Below, piece by piece: positions 18,835-32,319 of a stretch of 64,000 bases of DNA (its first letter is position 1; every line of letters starts with the position of its first letter). The notes beneath the pieces are model-generated. The model had not been told where the DNA came from and ran no database searches. It saw only the letters and a list, made by a program, of their open reading frames with translations. The stretch is from assembly GCA_963402885.1 (NCBI GenBank), contig OY727098.1, positions 3,157,001-3,221,000 on the forward strand, in the 5' to 3' direction. The DNA comes from Antedon bifida (taxonomy: Eukaryota; Echinodermata; Crinoidea; Comatulida; Antedonidae). A program made the position numbers and the translations under genes.

Positions 18835-20985
18835 ATATGTGAATATATTTTGAAGGACCTTCGTATGTTGATGATGTTTAATATTACAATGCTATTGTAC
18901 TGAGAATTTAACTATAGGATCTGTCTGGCTTTAAAAAAAAAAAAGTTCTTGTTAAGTGTTAAAGGTCCACCAAGGTGATGTGAGCCAGTGGTCATAATCA
19001 CCATTAACACATAGGCTAACGAAAACACTCATAAAGTTCACAAATTCTCCTAAAGTGAACACCACTTAAGAAAAATCCTTAAATATTTATTTACTAAAGT
19101 TAAAAACTTGATATTTAAAGAAATATCTTACTTGAATGTGATTAGTGCGCACAGAAAACATATTTCTTCAAAAAAAGTAAATTTAATATTTTTTAATTAC
19201 TTTTTTTTTTTGATTTCTGACAACTTTGTCTCCAAATTAAATTGTTTTAGTTTTAACTTTTGAAGACAATTATTTTACGAATTCGGGTGAATTAAATCAG
19301 TAATTTTTCAGGGTTTTTAAAGTTGTGATGCAAATGTATCCGTTTTCGTGATCTTCCAATTTTCCCCTTTTTTATAGAAACACAACACAATGCAATTTCC
19401 AGGTTGTTGTGTTTGTTCATGTCGGATGTTTTTCATATCTCCACTGTATAGTGAACAATTTTTTTTCTTCAAAATGTACAAACTCATAAACAGTACTTGT
19501 ATAAACAAAGATATGGATTTGTGAAAGTAATGTATTGTCTTGTTTGTGAAAAGTGAAAAAAAAATGCTAAGTGTAGTCACCTTTGTGGTAGATTAGGAAA
19601 TCAATTAAAGAATTTAGATTTATACAATTTCTAAGTAAATAAGCTATCAATTGTAGCATTAATAATAATAATAATAGATATAAAGTGTACATATATTAAA
19701 TTTGTTAAAATTGCCTCAGTAGATATAATTTAAACGAATTATGAATTATTAATTTCTTAAAACTTTTCTTTTAATGGTGCTAAAAAGGACTTTAGTAGTG
19801 GTCCAATTAAGGAATGAATACAGGTACTCATTGTCTCTCACTCATTACATTTCAAATTGGTACAAGCCCACCCACTCAATTTAGACCACTTTTAACGGTT
19901 TACCCACTCGACGCTCACGCGTTTGCATTCCTTTTTTACTCAACTTCCAACAAATAGACACACAACAGTATATTTAAAAAGGGCACCTACTTTTTAAGTT
20001 TTTGAAATGTTTTTCCTTGTTCAGCTATATATTATTTGACCAAAATATGCTTTTACTAATACATTGAATTTTATGATAGCTTGTAAACTTTCAATTATAA
20101 ATGTATATTTCCAATATAATATTATTTATTTCTATTTCAGAAGCATTTCCAATGTTTATAGCTATTTATTCCATAAGATTATGAAAGGATATGTAATTAT
20201 TTTCTATAAACATGTTGAAAAATTACTAATCATGAATTTGATTTATTTTAGCCTATTCTCGGGTCTGTATGTATATTGTAGTATCATAGAGAAATTCTGT
20301 AATACAGTGTCATTATGTATCGCATGTGCAGGTGGCACCTGTGTCATAGGTCATAAACCTAACTTAACCTTAACATAAATTAATATAGATGCCACATATG
20401 ATACATATGTGACATGATACAAATTATATCATATGTAAAGATAAAGTACAGAGAATCGGGCATTTGTTTGATGACAGTAAACAGTGCTAGAAATTTACTC
20501 ATTGAGTCCAACAAATAAATAAATGTCAACGTTGCCAGCAGCTGCTGCCTGATTGGTAGACGAGGGCATTTTGGAAATGGCGATAGGGTCTTTTTTTAGG
20601 GTTGTTTATCTATAGATCCATGTTTATATTAACTAGGAATAGGATTTGTTTTAAGCAGGGTTAAAATTGAACCATTTCAAATGTAACAACTAGGTAGGAA
20701 TGATATTTAAAAGTTGTACTTCAAAATATAATATATAATAAAAATTAGTATTACATCTCATACTATACTGTGCTGGTTTCACAGTATTATCTTTTTATTT
20801 AACATTGACTTTATATTTTATAATAAGTTTTTAAGTGTTTATTTTCAATTTTGGAATCGATAGTTTTTGTTTTCATCTTTCAATGCAATATATACTTACA
20901 GATTAATTATTCCATAGATTGAAGTTGATGGACTTCGATAATAATAAATTCAGCACAAGTTAAATGTTTTAAAGTTGCCATTTCT

Positions 20986-21150
20986 TAAGCTCTGTCTACA
21001 TTATCAAATTTTATGTGACAAAAAAATGTGATGTGCCCATATATGGACATGATGATGTCATATTACTGCCATATTTGGGTATATCACTACCATATTTGGG
21101 CACATTACACTTTTTTGTCAAACTAGTTTTATAGTGTAGACAGAGCTTTG
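20986..21150. mobile_element. MITE family 1, copy 9
   Basis: Complete 165-bp copy between CSK and TRMO, with both termini and two ACCATATTTGGG units. Confidence 0.88.
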
Positions 21151-22505
21151 AATCTTACAGGGAAAGTGTCAAACAAGTAATCTCATATTCAGCCACTTAA
21201 CATGTCCAAAGTAAACATGTAGTGCGTATGTACTTTATATATCCCCTGCGGTGCTCATTGGACTATGCTGCTTGGCACAGAACTTACAGTAAAACCCAAG
21301 AACTACTCCATTAGGACAGCCCCTATCCAGTGGACATCTGTTAGGGCACATTTATACAAAGGAAAAATGGGGTGAAATTCACTTTTATAGCCAATATGAA
21401 CAAATCTGTACAATCTGTATTTAATCACCGATTAAAATTATTTTATATACTGTTTTTTTCCCAAAAAATAAAGGTTGTTTTATCTTGTATGTTTATATTG
21501 TTATGTATTGCAAATAAAGTAGCCTGAAAAAAAGAAATGGTGTGTGTATTTTTTTTTTCATTTTAATTAATATACAAGTATAACACTAACAGTACTGAAC
21601 AAATAATATCACGTCAGAGCCATATATAGAGAGAGTTTCGGCATAATTGCGTTCACAGATTTTAGAAAGTCACGTGGTGTGCACACCGGCCATCTTTGTG
21701 TCCAACTATGCTTATATAGCGTATGGAGTCGAGGCATTTGCTTAAAAAATGTATAACATTCACATGGCTTTAAATATCGAATTTAATATCAAAACAATCA
21801 ATTTGTTTAAAGGTTTTTGTTAAGATAATAACGAAATCATAAAGTTACTGCGAACATGATTTTAAACAACAAAATGTAAAAACAATGCATTACTATAGAG
21901 AATCGCTGTACAAAGTAAACGTGCACGTGTAGACGCGTGCATGGAGCGTAGAGCCAGAGCTGTTCCAAAATTGCATAAGCCGATGTGCGTTGAAGAAAAT
22001 ACAACGGTAACACATTTTTCAGCTTACTTATTCAGAACGCTAAAGTATTCTATATCCAGATTGGTCCAATTCTGGTGTTTTGTATTCTTGACTTGTGTTC
22101 ATACATTACTAGTAGTTGATTCATACGGTTGGTAAAGGAGATTTATTTCACCAAAAAGGGCCTAGTAATTGAGCCTAATTAAATGGTAAATGTATGCAAT
22201 CCCAGTATGCAATACTGTAATATTTTAATTAACATAGTATAAACTGATTCCAAATAACGAGAGGCAAACCATGATTCGTTTGATCTTTATATGACCATCA
22301 TCAGGAATGAACAATAACTCCAAATTCAGACAATTATAACTGCAGTCTATTAATAAGTATGTAAATGAGATATTTATTTATTTACCCATACAGGGTGTTA
22401 CAAAAAAAATGTAATGTTTTTGTAAATCTATAGCAATAAAAAATGTTGCATTTTAGAGGGAAACTCTTACAGTTATCAGGTCTGACGCCGCACTTGCTTA
22501 CAAAA

Positions 22506-24556
22506 TTAATTTTCTTTATCTGATTTAACTTGTAAAACTTCAGCAAAGTCATCTCCAAACCATGCAGTCACATGAATGTTATCCACAGTGAAGTAGTACA
22601 ACTTGTCTTGGCATGCTTTGCGACGGTAGCTTGATCGAGGATCTGCTGCTAAGATAGCTGCTATTGCTTGCTTAGCTTCTTCTGCACTTGTAAAATATTC
22701 GAACAAATCTGATAAATAAAATAAATGCAGTTAGTACCAATTAATATTTTTTTACAAATATTTGCAAAATTCTAACTATGAATAAACACTACATAAAATA
22801 ACTACTTGTGATCAGCGAAGCAAAACAATGCTTTTTCTGTAATAGGTAATTGCGTCTCTAGTGGGAACCAAGCATTAATTAACATATACGTCTACCATCC
22901 TAATAGTTTACCTTTAGACTGCGTGAAATGTTCTAACTGCATGTCCGCACTGTGCGTAAACCGTACTTTAAGCTCTTGAATTGGCGGGGCAGCAATCCAG
23001 TCTGCTACTTTAACATCATCAACCAATCCCTCTGGCTTTCCACCAGGTAACTCAATTTCTTCTGGTTTGACATTCTCTAACTTGGTTCCATCTGGTATGA
23101 GTCCCTCTAAGCTTAATTCTTCAGGTCTGGTTCTTTCAATATTTGATGAGGTTGTACCTTCCATACTGGACGTTGCTAAATGTCCATCATAGCAAGAATC
23201 TGTGGATAACACTCTCTGAGGTACCTCTTGGCTAGGATCAGTTCTAAAAGCCTGATCAGGTCTATCATACATTGGTACATACGGTTTGATGTCATAGATT
23301 GGTGTGTTATCAATGATATCTATACCAGATACGTATATAGTATCACCTATTGAAAACATAAATAGATTAACCTATTATTCCAATGCATGTGAAGAGCATA
23401 AATACACATTTTATCAATCACAGGTTAGATAATATATCCTTACCCTGTATTTTGTCTAGCTTTGCCAGTGACAAGCCAATGGGGTTTGGCCTGTGTGGAC
23501 TCCTTGTTGAAAATAGACCAATTTTGTCTCCATCCAGCCGAGGTGGTTTTATCTTTGATTTTGTAAAATTTGTTCGTGGTCCATTGTCATGAAATGCAAA
23601 TAAAATCCTGAAAAAAAAAATTATTATTATCTTTATTTGTTCCAGTGAAAAAAACTGAGAAAATATTGACCACTCTCTATGGTGCAAGGCAGTCAAAGAA
23701 AAATAGATGATGATTCTGAAATATTAATTATTAATTTAACATTTGTTTAATTTTATATTCTTTCATGAATGAGTACATATTTATTTAAAATTGAAACTAA
23801 GGGTACTATTACCATATATGAGAGAAGCTTGCCAAACCTTGTAAGCTGTGTTCAGGTTGGTCAAAGACTGACTTTGATATCTGAAGACATCCTTTTGCAA
23901 AACTGCAAATTGATGGTTGTCTTGGTGTACCATTCTTACTTTTGAAACAGGATCGAAGGTAACCAATCGGTTTCATTGATGGTAACTCAGGTGAAGAACG
24001 TTTTGGTAAAGTTATCATTTCTTCTTTTTGTTGTTCATTTTGCATTTCAATTTTTATTTTCTTGGAAAAATTTGATTCTTTTTCTGAGAATTTTACTAAT
24101 TTGTTTATTGCTGCAACATCTTTGTGGTAAACTCGTTTCAGTGTTTCCATCTGGTGGCTGAAAATAACAATATATTTTTAATTTATAAATCATTCACTTC
24201 AGTCCTCGAATTAGAATTATTTAAATTTTTGATTTAAGAACATTTTACAGTAAACTTTGTTCTCATTAAGACCCATGCCCACAGAGAGAATACGATTTTT
24301 TAATTAAACATTGTGTTACACCATGTTATTTTTGTTGGTTACGCTTCGATGCACAGCATTGCCATTGTTTTGTCATCGACCGATGTAGGTCCGAGGGTAT
24401 TGTTAATAATTTTAAATTATTATAATAAAGTAAACTAGACTACACTATACTGTCTGATGAGTAGATGAATAAACTATTATTAAGTTACCGGATGTTTTTA
24501 AGCTCTTTACGAGCAATCTGTATCTGCTCCGCAAGTTCTACTGTGGAGGCTGCCAT
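22506..24556 (-). CDS. TRMO: tRNA (adenine(37)-N6)-methyltransferase (TsaA-like)
   Basis: SAM-dependent enzyme of the TRMO/TsaA family, which adds the N6-methyl group to t6A at position 37 of certain tRNAs (family knowledge). Exons on the minus strand: 24489-24556, 23813-24157, 23444-23607, 22912-23346 and 22506-22708. They join without frame conflict into 404 residues, close to vertebrate TRMO. An N-terminal, probably coiled region (ELAEQIQIARKELKNI) is followed by the TsaA domain from about residue 60: PIGYLRSCFKSKNGTPRQP, PEHSLQGLASFSHIW, then KIKPPRLDG and the family signature FSTRSPHRPNPIGLSL, and SGIDIIDNTPIYDIKPY. The last exon (AWFGDDFAEVLQV) matches the C-terminal extension of animal TRMO. 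Start chosen at the first ATG, which opens with MAASTVELAEQ. A possible AATAAA on this strand lies at 22373-22378. The fourth intron holds a scrap of the TTCCCACTAG MITE family. Confidence 0.93.
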
Positions 24557-25631
24557 TTTGGAATACTCGTGTTTATGCTGTTCAAAATGTTTTATGTTTA
24601 TGATGTATAAATCAACACAAATATTTAAAATGTTTAGCTAAATATTATAATAAAATAACAATAGTCTACTATGGAAATACATAATAATTTAGATCTAATA
24701 AACTAATTATACTATAACAAAAAGTATTTCAATATTTCAATGTTATATTACTATGGGCCACGTCAACGATTAGGACGTATCTGAAATGCTGTCATAATCT
24801 AAAAATAGATTTCCACCCACTGTTTACACATCACCAGCAACACATAAGAACAGATTCTCAGGGAAGCAAGTCTTGTTTTTGTATTATTAAGAAAATTAGA
24901 CGTCTTTTTTTGCAAACGAATGTGCCAGATTTTTTTTTAAACCTGAGGTAAACCTTGGTTATTATTTTGTAGAAAATAGTAGTTGAAATCGTTATATATT
25001 TAAAGCAATGCAAACAGGACAGGCTAGGGCCTTGGTTGGGCAGTGGTGTGTTAGTCTTTAGTCCTCTGTTCTGTGGCATAGGACTACTTGGTCCAGAGAG
25101 GCCTAGGACTATTTGGTCCAGAGAGGCCTTTGTTCAGTTATGTAGACCTTGCCCTAGACTACTAGTACTACCTAGTACTAGAGAGGAAGTGATGATTACA
25201 GAAATAGAAAAGATAATTCATTCATTAAAATAACATACAGTGTCAGTATTTATTACTTTATTAGCCTTTTATTTTATTCAAGTAACTTGAGAACAAGTAA
25301 TTTGTAAACAGATATCTAGCTATATTTTATATGGAATTAAACAGACCTAGATGTCCAGGGTGATGTAAAATAAAGACAGCATCCTTGATTAAAAAGTTAA
25401 TACTAAACCGTATAACTGTCACTACCTTCAAACTGAATCTACATTACTAAACTATGCCATCCCTATATGTAATAATAATTTGTTTTCATTTTCATACATG
25501 AGTCCCATTGTATTTCTTAACTCCATGTACTCCATGTACTCTACATAACCGAAAGCAGATTTAAATACTTTATAAAAGAAAGGAAAGAATTGTAGAGAAA
25601 TATACAAATGTATAACAAATATTTTTCGCAG
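24557..25631. other. intergenic, TRMO and CREB3L divergent promoters
   Basis: A 1.1 kb gap separates the start of TRMO (-) from the first CREB3L exon seen (+), which begins at a splice acceptor. A non-coding CREB3L exon and both promoters should therefore lie here. I see a 27-base tandem duplication but no clear core promoter. Confidence 0.5.
25078..25131. repeat. 27-base tandem duplication
   Basis: AGGACTACTTGGTCCAGAGA plus GGCCT is followed directly by a second copy with one change. It lies between TRMO and CREB3L. Confidence 0.85.
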
Positions 25632-28600
25632 GTATCCAAAGGCAGAAATCTAAGATGTCTTCAGAAGAGGTAGTGGCAGCAACTAAACTGTTGTCAACAG
25701 CAGATGAACTGGACCTGCTGTTTGATATCAACACAGGCATTCTGGTGGATGATGATATGATCTCGCCCAGTAATCCAGACTTTTTTCAGCTGGTAAGAAT
25801 TCTTCAAAAACTTGTAATGTTGGAGTCACCTTGAAATACATGGAAAGCACCCTTTACTACACCCTTGGAAAAAGTGATATATCTAAGTCTTTAAAATAAT
25901 GTGTTTACCAATACCTGACATTAAGCCATTAATAATGTACAGCTGATAGTGTAGCTGTTGGTTCATGGGTTCAAACTTCCACCTTATATAATGAACTTTT
26001 TTAAGAAAAAAAACCTCAATTTAAATCTTTGATCTGTACCAAATCAACTGAGAACCTGACAGTGTCTTAACATTTTCGTTTCTCTTTGGTGATTTACTTT
26101 TTCTCATTTTTTTATTCTTGCATTTAAATCAAAAACATCAAACCTTCTGTTTTTGTATGAGTCTTCTAATCAAACATATTTCTGCAGGACTGCAAGACTG
26201 GTTTAACCGATGATGTCTTCAACGAGTTATTACAGCTACCAAATGCAGAAATTCAAGATCATTCAGACATCTTATACACAACTGAAGTATGCTCACCAGT
26301 AAGCAGTGACAGTGGAATATCAGACGATCAAAAATCACCGTATCACAGCACATCAGAGGCTAGTCCCGTCGGTATTGAAGATATACCGCTTATGGATTCC
26401 TACCAATCAAATGCTAGTCCTCTCAGGGTTGATGAGATCCCGGCGTCTGAATCGTACCTGGACACGTTTGATTTAAGTAGTATCTTGACTGGATCGGATG
26501 CCATGTTGATTGATGGAGATCTGATCACTGTGACAACATCGGATGGAAAATCTACTGACATGGCTATTCAGTTTTCAGGTATTAATTAGTTAGTTGATTA
26601 GTCCCTTAATTAATTTGCTTACTCTGTCTAAATGTATTATATTACTGTAATTATTTTGATATTGATATAAAATAAAAATGTCATGGTGGCATAAACTGAT
26701 GGTTAAACTGAGTGTTGCAGCTCTATCATCAGCTTCTCTAATCGGTTGCATCTATTTGTTATTACTGTATTATTTTTTAATAAATTGTTAACTCCACAAC
26801 AAACCTACTGGTAGTTTGTAGGTCCTCCTGGTATTTAATAGATCATATTTGGTTGGTACAATAGGTCCTTCTGGTATAATATATTGTCTTGTCAGTCAAT
26901 ATATCCCCTGGTAGTCGGTATATCCTCCTGGTATTTAGTATCCCCTTGGTATTCAGTATCACCCATCGGTATATCCTCCTGGTAGTTGGTGGGTACTATA
27001 CTTCTGGTATTCGGTGTTCTACTAATAGTCTGTATATTCTACTGGCAGTTGATATGTTCTTCTTGTATTAAGTGTCCTCTGTTGGTAGTTAATAGTCTCC
27101 TGGTAGTCAGTGTATCATTCTGATATATCCAAAGATATTTGCCAATGGACTTTACTTTTATTGCTCTTTCAGCAGAACCTAAAGAACCAGCAGTGAAGTA
27201 TGTTAAGATGGCTACAGATTCTCTACCATTGTTTATCAAAGAAGACACATCGTCATTTGAAAACATTATCAGCACAGACAGTAAAGTAAGTATTACTGTA
27301 CAATTTCTTTCTGTTTTTCTCTCACCGCTTTGGGACAATCTTTTGATTGTATAAGCGCTTTATAAATCGAACAACATTACATTACAATTAGTATGTTTTA
27401 ACTGATTACACTATAGCCCCTTTCTCATTATTATTATTATTATTATTTGTAACACATCATTTATACTTTTTGTATTCAGAAGTTTCCAGCTTTGACATTA
27501 ACAGATGAGGAGAAGAAGTTGTTAGATGATGCGAACGTTGCACTCCCATCTCACTATCCATTGACAAAGGTAAAGTTTTTATGGACTGTTTCTACTTAGA
27601 TAGATAATCAAATTTAAATACATTATTTTGAAAGAATGGTATTTTCTTGCAAACAGGAATGGGTCCACATGAGAAGAACCAATTTTAAATATGTTTTTAA
27701 AAACCCCAATTGATTATGGTCTTGATTGAAAAATAATACTGGTGTTTTTTTTTATAACTAATAATAACAGATAATAATTAATTAAATTCAACTGTTTTAG
27801 TGTCATTTAGTCATGGATTAAGATTATTTTGCTATAGACGATAGATAATATCAGATCTAAAAAAATATTATTCTTAAAGAAAGCTGCAATTTTGGAGAAA
27901 CACGTCCTTCGGCGATAGTTGTCTTTGGCAGCTCTTGTCTCTCCCCAGTGCTCAATTTTATGTTTCACTGAATAAATAAATCTGATATACATGTCTTTCT
28001 ACTTTTTAACTGTAGTTTTGTATTCCGTTTTAGGATGAAGAGAAATCACTGAAAGCAGTCAGAAGGAAAATTAGAAACAAGGTAAATTTAAAAATATATT
28101 TTTTAAATATTGCATAATTTGGATGATTGTTAACCCTGTACTCCTTTTCAATCTTGCTGACCTGTTGGATAAATATACCAATCACTTGCAAGTAAATGTC
28201 AATTGTTAATTTTGGAAAAAAAACTATGTTTTAGATATCAGCACAGGACAGTCGCAAACGAAAGAAGGAATACGTTGATGGACTAGAACAGCGTGTGCAG
28301 AACTGTACAAGACAAAATATTGAACTTAGAAGAAAGATGGACAAAATTGAGAAGGAAAATAAGTAAGTTTACAATATATGTGTACATTAGGTTATTCTCG
28401 TATTTGCTATAAGAAGGAGTGTTATTTTTGTCAAAGTCAATTCCGTTGCTCTGGGCTAAGTGAATTCACCTTTCTTTTACTAGAACATTGTTAGAACAGT
28501 TAAAAGATCTTAAGTCATCGGTTTCAAGGGCTACATCTAAGGCGGTCAGTGCCAGCACATGTGTCATGGTAAGTATATAAATTTAAATTTCAAAATTGTT

Positions 28601-30041
28601 CTCATGCACAAGACCAGTTATTGTTGTATGTTGGGTGGCTATAGCATGAAGTATATAAAAATAATGAATATTTATGGATCGGAGAATATTTCATGAGTTG
28701 AAAGAATGACTCTTTTTCTATATACTGTGGTGGAGCTGTCGGTCAACAATTGAAATATTATTCTCCATTCAATGAATACAGTACATTCATTGTTTATTTG
28801 ATAACACACCCTCTGTTCATACAATTAATCCATTGCTCCCATCCGGGATGTCAAATGGCAAGGATACACTCAGGTGTGTAAAAAGAGTGTGATGTGGCCA
28901 AACATGGTAGTGATATACCCAAATTAGGTAGTGATATGACATCATCATGTCCATATATGGGCACATCACATTTTTTGTCGCATAAATAGTGTAGACAGAG
29001 ATTTATAATAAAGTGAGGAAGTACTCAAATAAATGTTCTCTTGGATAAAAAAAAAACTCAACTTCACACAAATTGTTTTGATAAAATCCAAGTTCAAGAC
29101 AATTCTTGACAAATCACTTTTAAGCATGAAACCATATCCAAAGTTTCATCTAACTTTCATAGTTCTGTTGACATGAAATCTGAAGTCCATTTTAATAAAC
29201 AACTTTGTTACAGCCAGAAACACTGTATCTTTTGTAAAATGTGTTATTGTTTGTTTTGCAGGTCTTTCTGTTTTCATTTTCGTTGTTAGTGGCACCAAGT
29301 TTTAATTTGTTCAAGTCATCCCCAATGCCAAACGGTGGCAGACAAAGTGTGGGAGGTAAGTTCAGAAAATCAAACTTCATGTCTTACAATATTGGAATTT
29401 TGATTAAATGAGTGTTGCTGAAGTCTATCTCTTGTAATCATTTGATTAAAGAGATTCAGTGTGGCACAACCTCAAATTTGGTGTGGTCACTTAGCGGTCA
29501 GTTTATCTTATTTATATAGTTTATATGGTCAGAACCTGTTGTATGTAAAACAACAAGGAGGAAATAGACTACAGTAAATTCCTTTATTTATGAAACAATG
29601 GAGGGGAAATATGTTTTAACACAAGGCCAGCCCCTATTACAAGGACACATTGATGTTGGGTTTCGAAGGGTTATACTGTATTATTATAGTATTTGGTCAC
29701 TGACATTAATTGTACTTTTTTTTACAGTTGTTTCGAGGACATTACTTGGGGTTGATGAGACCATTGGTGACGTCAGTTACACGACTGTTTCCCCTGGAAC
29801 AGTTGAAACAGATGACGACCAACAGATCTTTTGGCGCAAGAATAACATCATAAATAAAAACGTTGAAAATACTGACGAATTAGAAGTTATTGCTGCTGAA
29901 CAAGAGGTAGAAAAGATGGCAGAGATTTCAACACCAAATGCGCAGTCAGTAAATAAACAAAACATAACCGATTCACATCAACAAAAACCAGTTGTGAAAG
30001 CTAAAATGGCCGAAGGTCATATTCGTAATGATGACCTATAA
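25632..30041 (+). CDS. CREB3L: CREB3-like ER-membrane bZIP transcription factor
   Basis: Nine exons: 25632-25792 (ATG at 25655), 26188-26578, 27173-27285, 27480-27569, 28034-28081, 28235-28362, 28484-28568, 29262-29355, 29728-30041. Frames join cleanly to 466 residues. The acidic, Ser-rich N-terminus looks like a transactivation domain. The CREB3-specific stretch before the basic region ([16 protein letters not shown]) leads into [20 protein letters not shown] and a leucine zipper (about residues 250-315). A hydrophobic segment at about 332-350 ([14 protein letters not shown]) is the membrane anchor. A short lumenal tail carries SRTLL, which fits the RxxL site-1 protease motif. Known family behaviour: an ER-resident precursor is cut in the Golgi by S1P/S2P and the bZIP part enters the nucleus. 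It resembles CREB3L3/CREB3L4 more than CREB3L1/2, but I cannot assign the paralogue. Exon 3 has a tandem acceptor (cagcag). A likely AATAAA is at 30266-30271. Confidence 0.93.
26807..27122. repeat. diverged ~19-bp minisatellite in CREB3L intron
   Basis: About fifteen degenerate units near CTCCTGGTAGTCGGTATAT (CTGGTATTTAGTATCCC, CTGGTAGTTGGTGGG and so on) just upstream of the CREB3L exon at 27173. Confidence 0.82.
28881..29005. mobile_element. MITE family 1, copy 10 (left end degraded)
   Basis: Reverse-orientation interior and right terminus (GTGTAGACAGAG); the left terminus is gone. It lies in a CREB3L intron upstream of the membrane-anchor exon. Confidence 0.78.
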
Positions 30042-30265
30042 CCTATGACATGTATTGTAATTTATTTTTTTTATTGTAAATAATGTGTAGATATTTTTCA
30101 CCGCAATGGACTAAAAATGGAAATGTCTTTAAAAAGCTGTACATATTTAAAATTACTATTAAAACAGACAAATTTGTTATGTTTTAGAGATGAAGATATT
30201 TTAATAATATATTTTATTTGTTTGACATTGTACATGTTTGAATCTCAGTGTTAATTATATATTTC

Positions 30266-30271
30266 AATAAA
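30266..30271 (+). terminator. candidate CREB3L polyadenylation signal
   Basis: AATAAA 225 bases after the CREB3L stop, followed by TGT-rich sequence. Another candidate is near 31088. Confidence 0.55.
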
Positions 30272-31257
30272 TGTTTATCTTTGAATGAGAGGAAGAAATC
30301 TAAAAGACATTTAAATGTTACTAAAATCGGGGGACAATACATCTTTAACTTTTTAATTTGATAACAGGTTATCACCTGTGATAACTAGCTAAAATAATAA
30401 AAATAATATGATATTCCATAGTTTGTTTTCTATCATTTGATAGAGTGCCCTCCATTGAACCAATAAATCACTTAAGATGCCGCCATATACGTAGAACCAT
30501 GATATAAAGAAATATTCTTTATACTCCATGGTATAACATACTAAGTAGAATTGATAATTTAATTAAAGATAATAGCCAAATACCTGCTTACTTACTGTGA
30601 GCAAAGTAATTAAAAGAAATAATGCTGTTCAGTATTTTAATATCTGGTTAAGATTACATTATAAATTGCTTTGATATTTTTATTACAAAATGATGACAAG
30701 CAAATTGATGTTATTGTTTTTTTTTAATTTGCAAATTAATTTACAGTTACTAGGGATAGTATGGATTACCATGACATTGTTTGGTTGTCAATTGTCGAAA
30801 TTCGAAAGCTCTCATAGTATTTCTCAGAGTCTCTTAGTTGACATTTTGATTTCTACACATTAATTTGTGTTATATAAATCAAATATTATAATAACATTTA
30901 TTTAATTGTTTATGATTATGTTTTTAATATTTATTTAGAGATTAATCCAGCAGGATTTGCAATAGAGTAGGGGGTTATTTCAGTTTATTGGTAAAAGTTT
31001 TAGAACATAAAAAGTCATTATTACTTGTATTAGTTTTAGAGAAAATCTTTATTATATCATCGTAATGTCTGTACATAAAATGTGCAAATAAAATAATATA
31101 AAATATAACAATATGCTATCTATGGTTTGTTATTGCAGTATGTTTACTAACTCATTAACATTACATATATATTATACAGAAAATATGTTTACCTTTTCAA
31201 GACATGCAACTATCTAGTTGTGTAATAGAAATATATTGATAAAGCAGAGAAAGACTG

Positions 31258-31415
31258 TAAAGCTCTGTCTACACTATCAAAGTTTATGTAACAAAAAAAT
31301 GTGATGTGCCCATATATGGACATGATGTCATATCACTACCATATTTAGGTATATCACTACCATATTTGGGCACATCACACTTTTTTTTTCAAACTAGTTT
31401 GATAGACAGAATTTT
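31258..31415. mobile_element. MITE family 1, copy 11
   Basis: Left terminus intact; right terminus has lost a few bases (GATAGACAGAATTTTA). It lies between CREB3L and the dehydrogenase gene. Confidence 0.83.
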
Positions 31416-32121
31416 AAGTTCAGTACATATGTAGTTGTGCGACTCGTGGTCAGTACCTAAGCATTTGCGTGGCACGTGCTTAGTACCTACTTAATTGCAT
31501 GGCCCATTGTGAAACACTAAGTGTGAAATAATCGACACTGTTTTACGATGAATTACTGTATACATTGTGGAGAATTGGACAAAATGTACTTATCAGCCTC
31601 ATTAACTATCGGTACAAAATATCTAAAGTGTATAAAGTAAGTACATAATTCAATCTTAATTACTTTATCTTGCATCTAAATCTTTTTCCACAGTAAATAC
31701 AATAGCTACATATAATGAACCTCTATCATTACTCCATTATAAAAATACAAAATACAGACCTATATTACTTTTTACTTTGATAAATGGCACAAATACATAA
31801 TTTACATTACCTAATATATATTATCTTTATTTAAAAATCTTGACTGGTTAGTGGAAAGGAATATTTTGAGAATATCTGCATTGCTCCAAAAGACCATTTA
31901 GTACAACAAATACGCTATTCTAAACGTTTACTTGTTTTTTACATGGTGTACTGCGAATTTTACTTTACTGGCATTCAATACTTTAGGACCAGAAATAAAA
32001 TAGTTCTTGAAATGTTAAAACATTTTAATTTATGTACAACATATACGATCTGTACAGAAGCAGTTTACAGTGCTAGATGTTAAAGAATAATATTTTAATT
32101 TTTTTAATAGTAATAATGAAA

Positions 32122-32319
32122 TTAGGGATCATGGGAAATTATTCTACTGCAGTAATTATTTACTCTTAACCTCTCTTTTTTTGGGTACAGTAATCATAAC
32201 CCACTGTCTATTGTAGTGACTGCCTCATAACCTTTCCATATATGAAACAAAGCCATTTCATACGTTACTGCAGTAAATAATGTAACTACTGCAGTAGAAT
32301 AATTTGACATGATCCCTTA
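32122..32319. mobile_element. 198-bp inverted-repeat element
   Basis: Ends TTAGGGATCATGGGAAATTA and TAATTTGACATGATCCCTTA pair with a few mismatches. ACTGCAGTA lies within both arms. Intergenic, non-coding. Confidence 0.82.

Larger units (their letters stand above)
18366..22505. other. intergenic, CSK to TRMO (converging genes)
   Basis: AT-rich, with a family-1 MITE at 20986-21150 and a GGGGACAC-type scrap near 21290-21370. The open frames at 18554-18763, 20064-20378 and 21941-22135 have no recognisable domain and look random. Confidence 0.55.

Noticed and set aside
20064..20378. 104-codon frame between CSK and TRMO
   Set aside because: Low-complexity AT-rich translation with no motif; probably chance or CSK 3' UTR.
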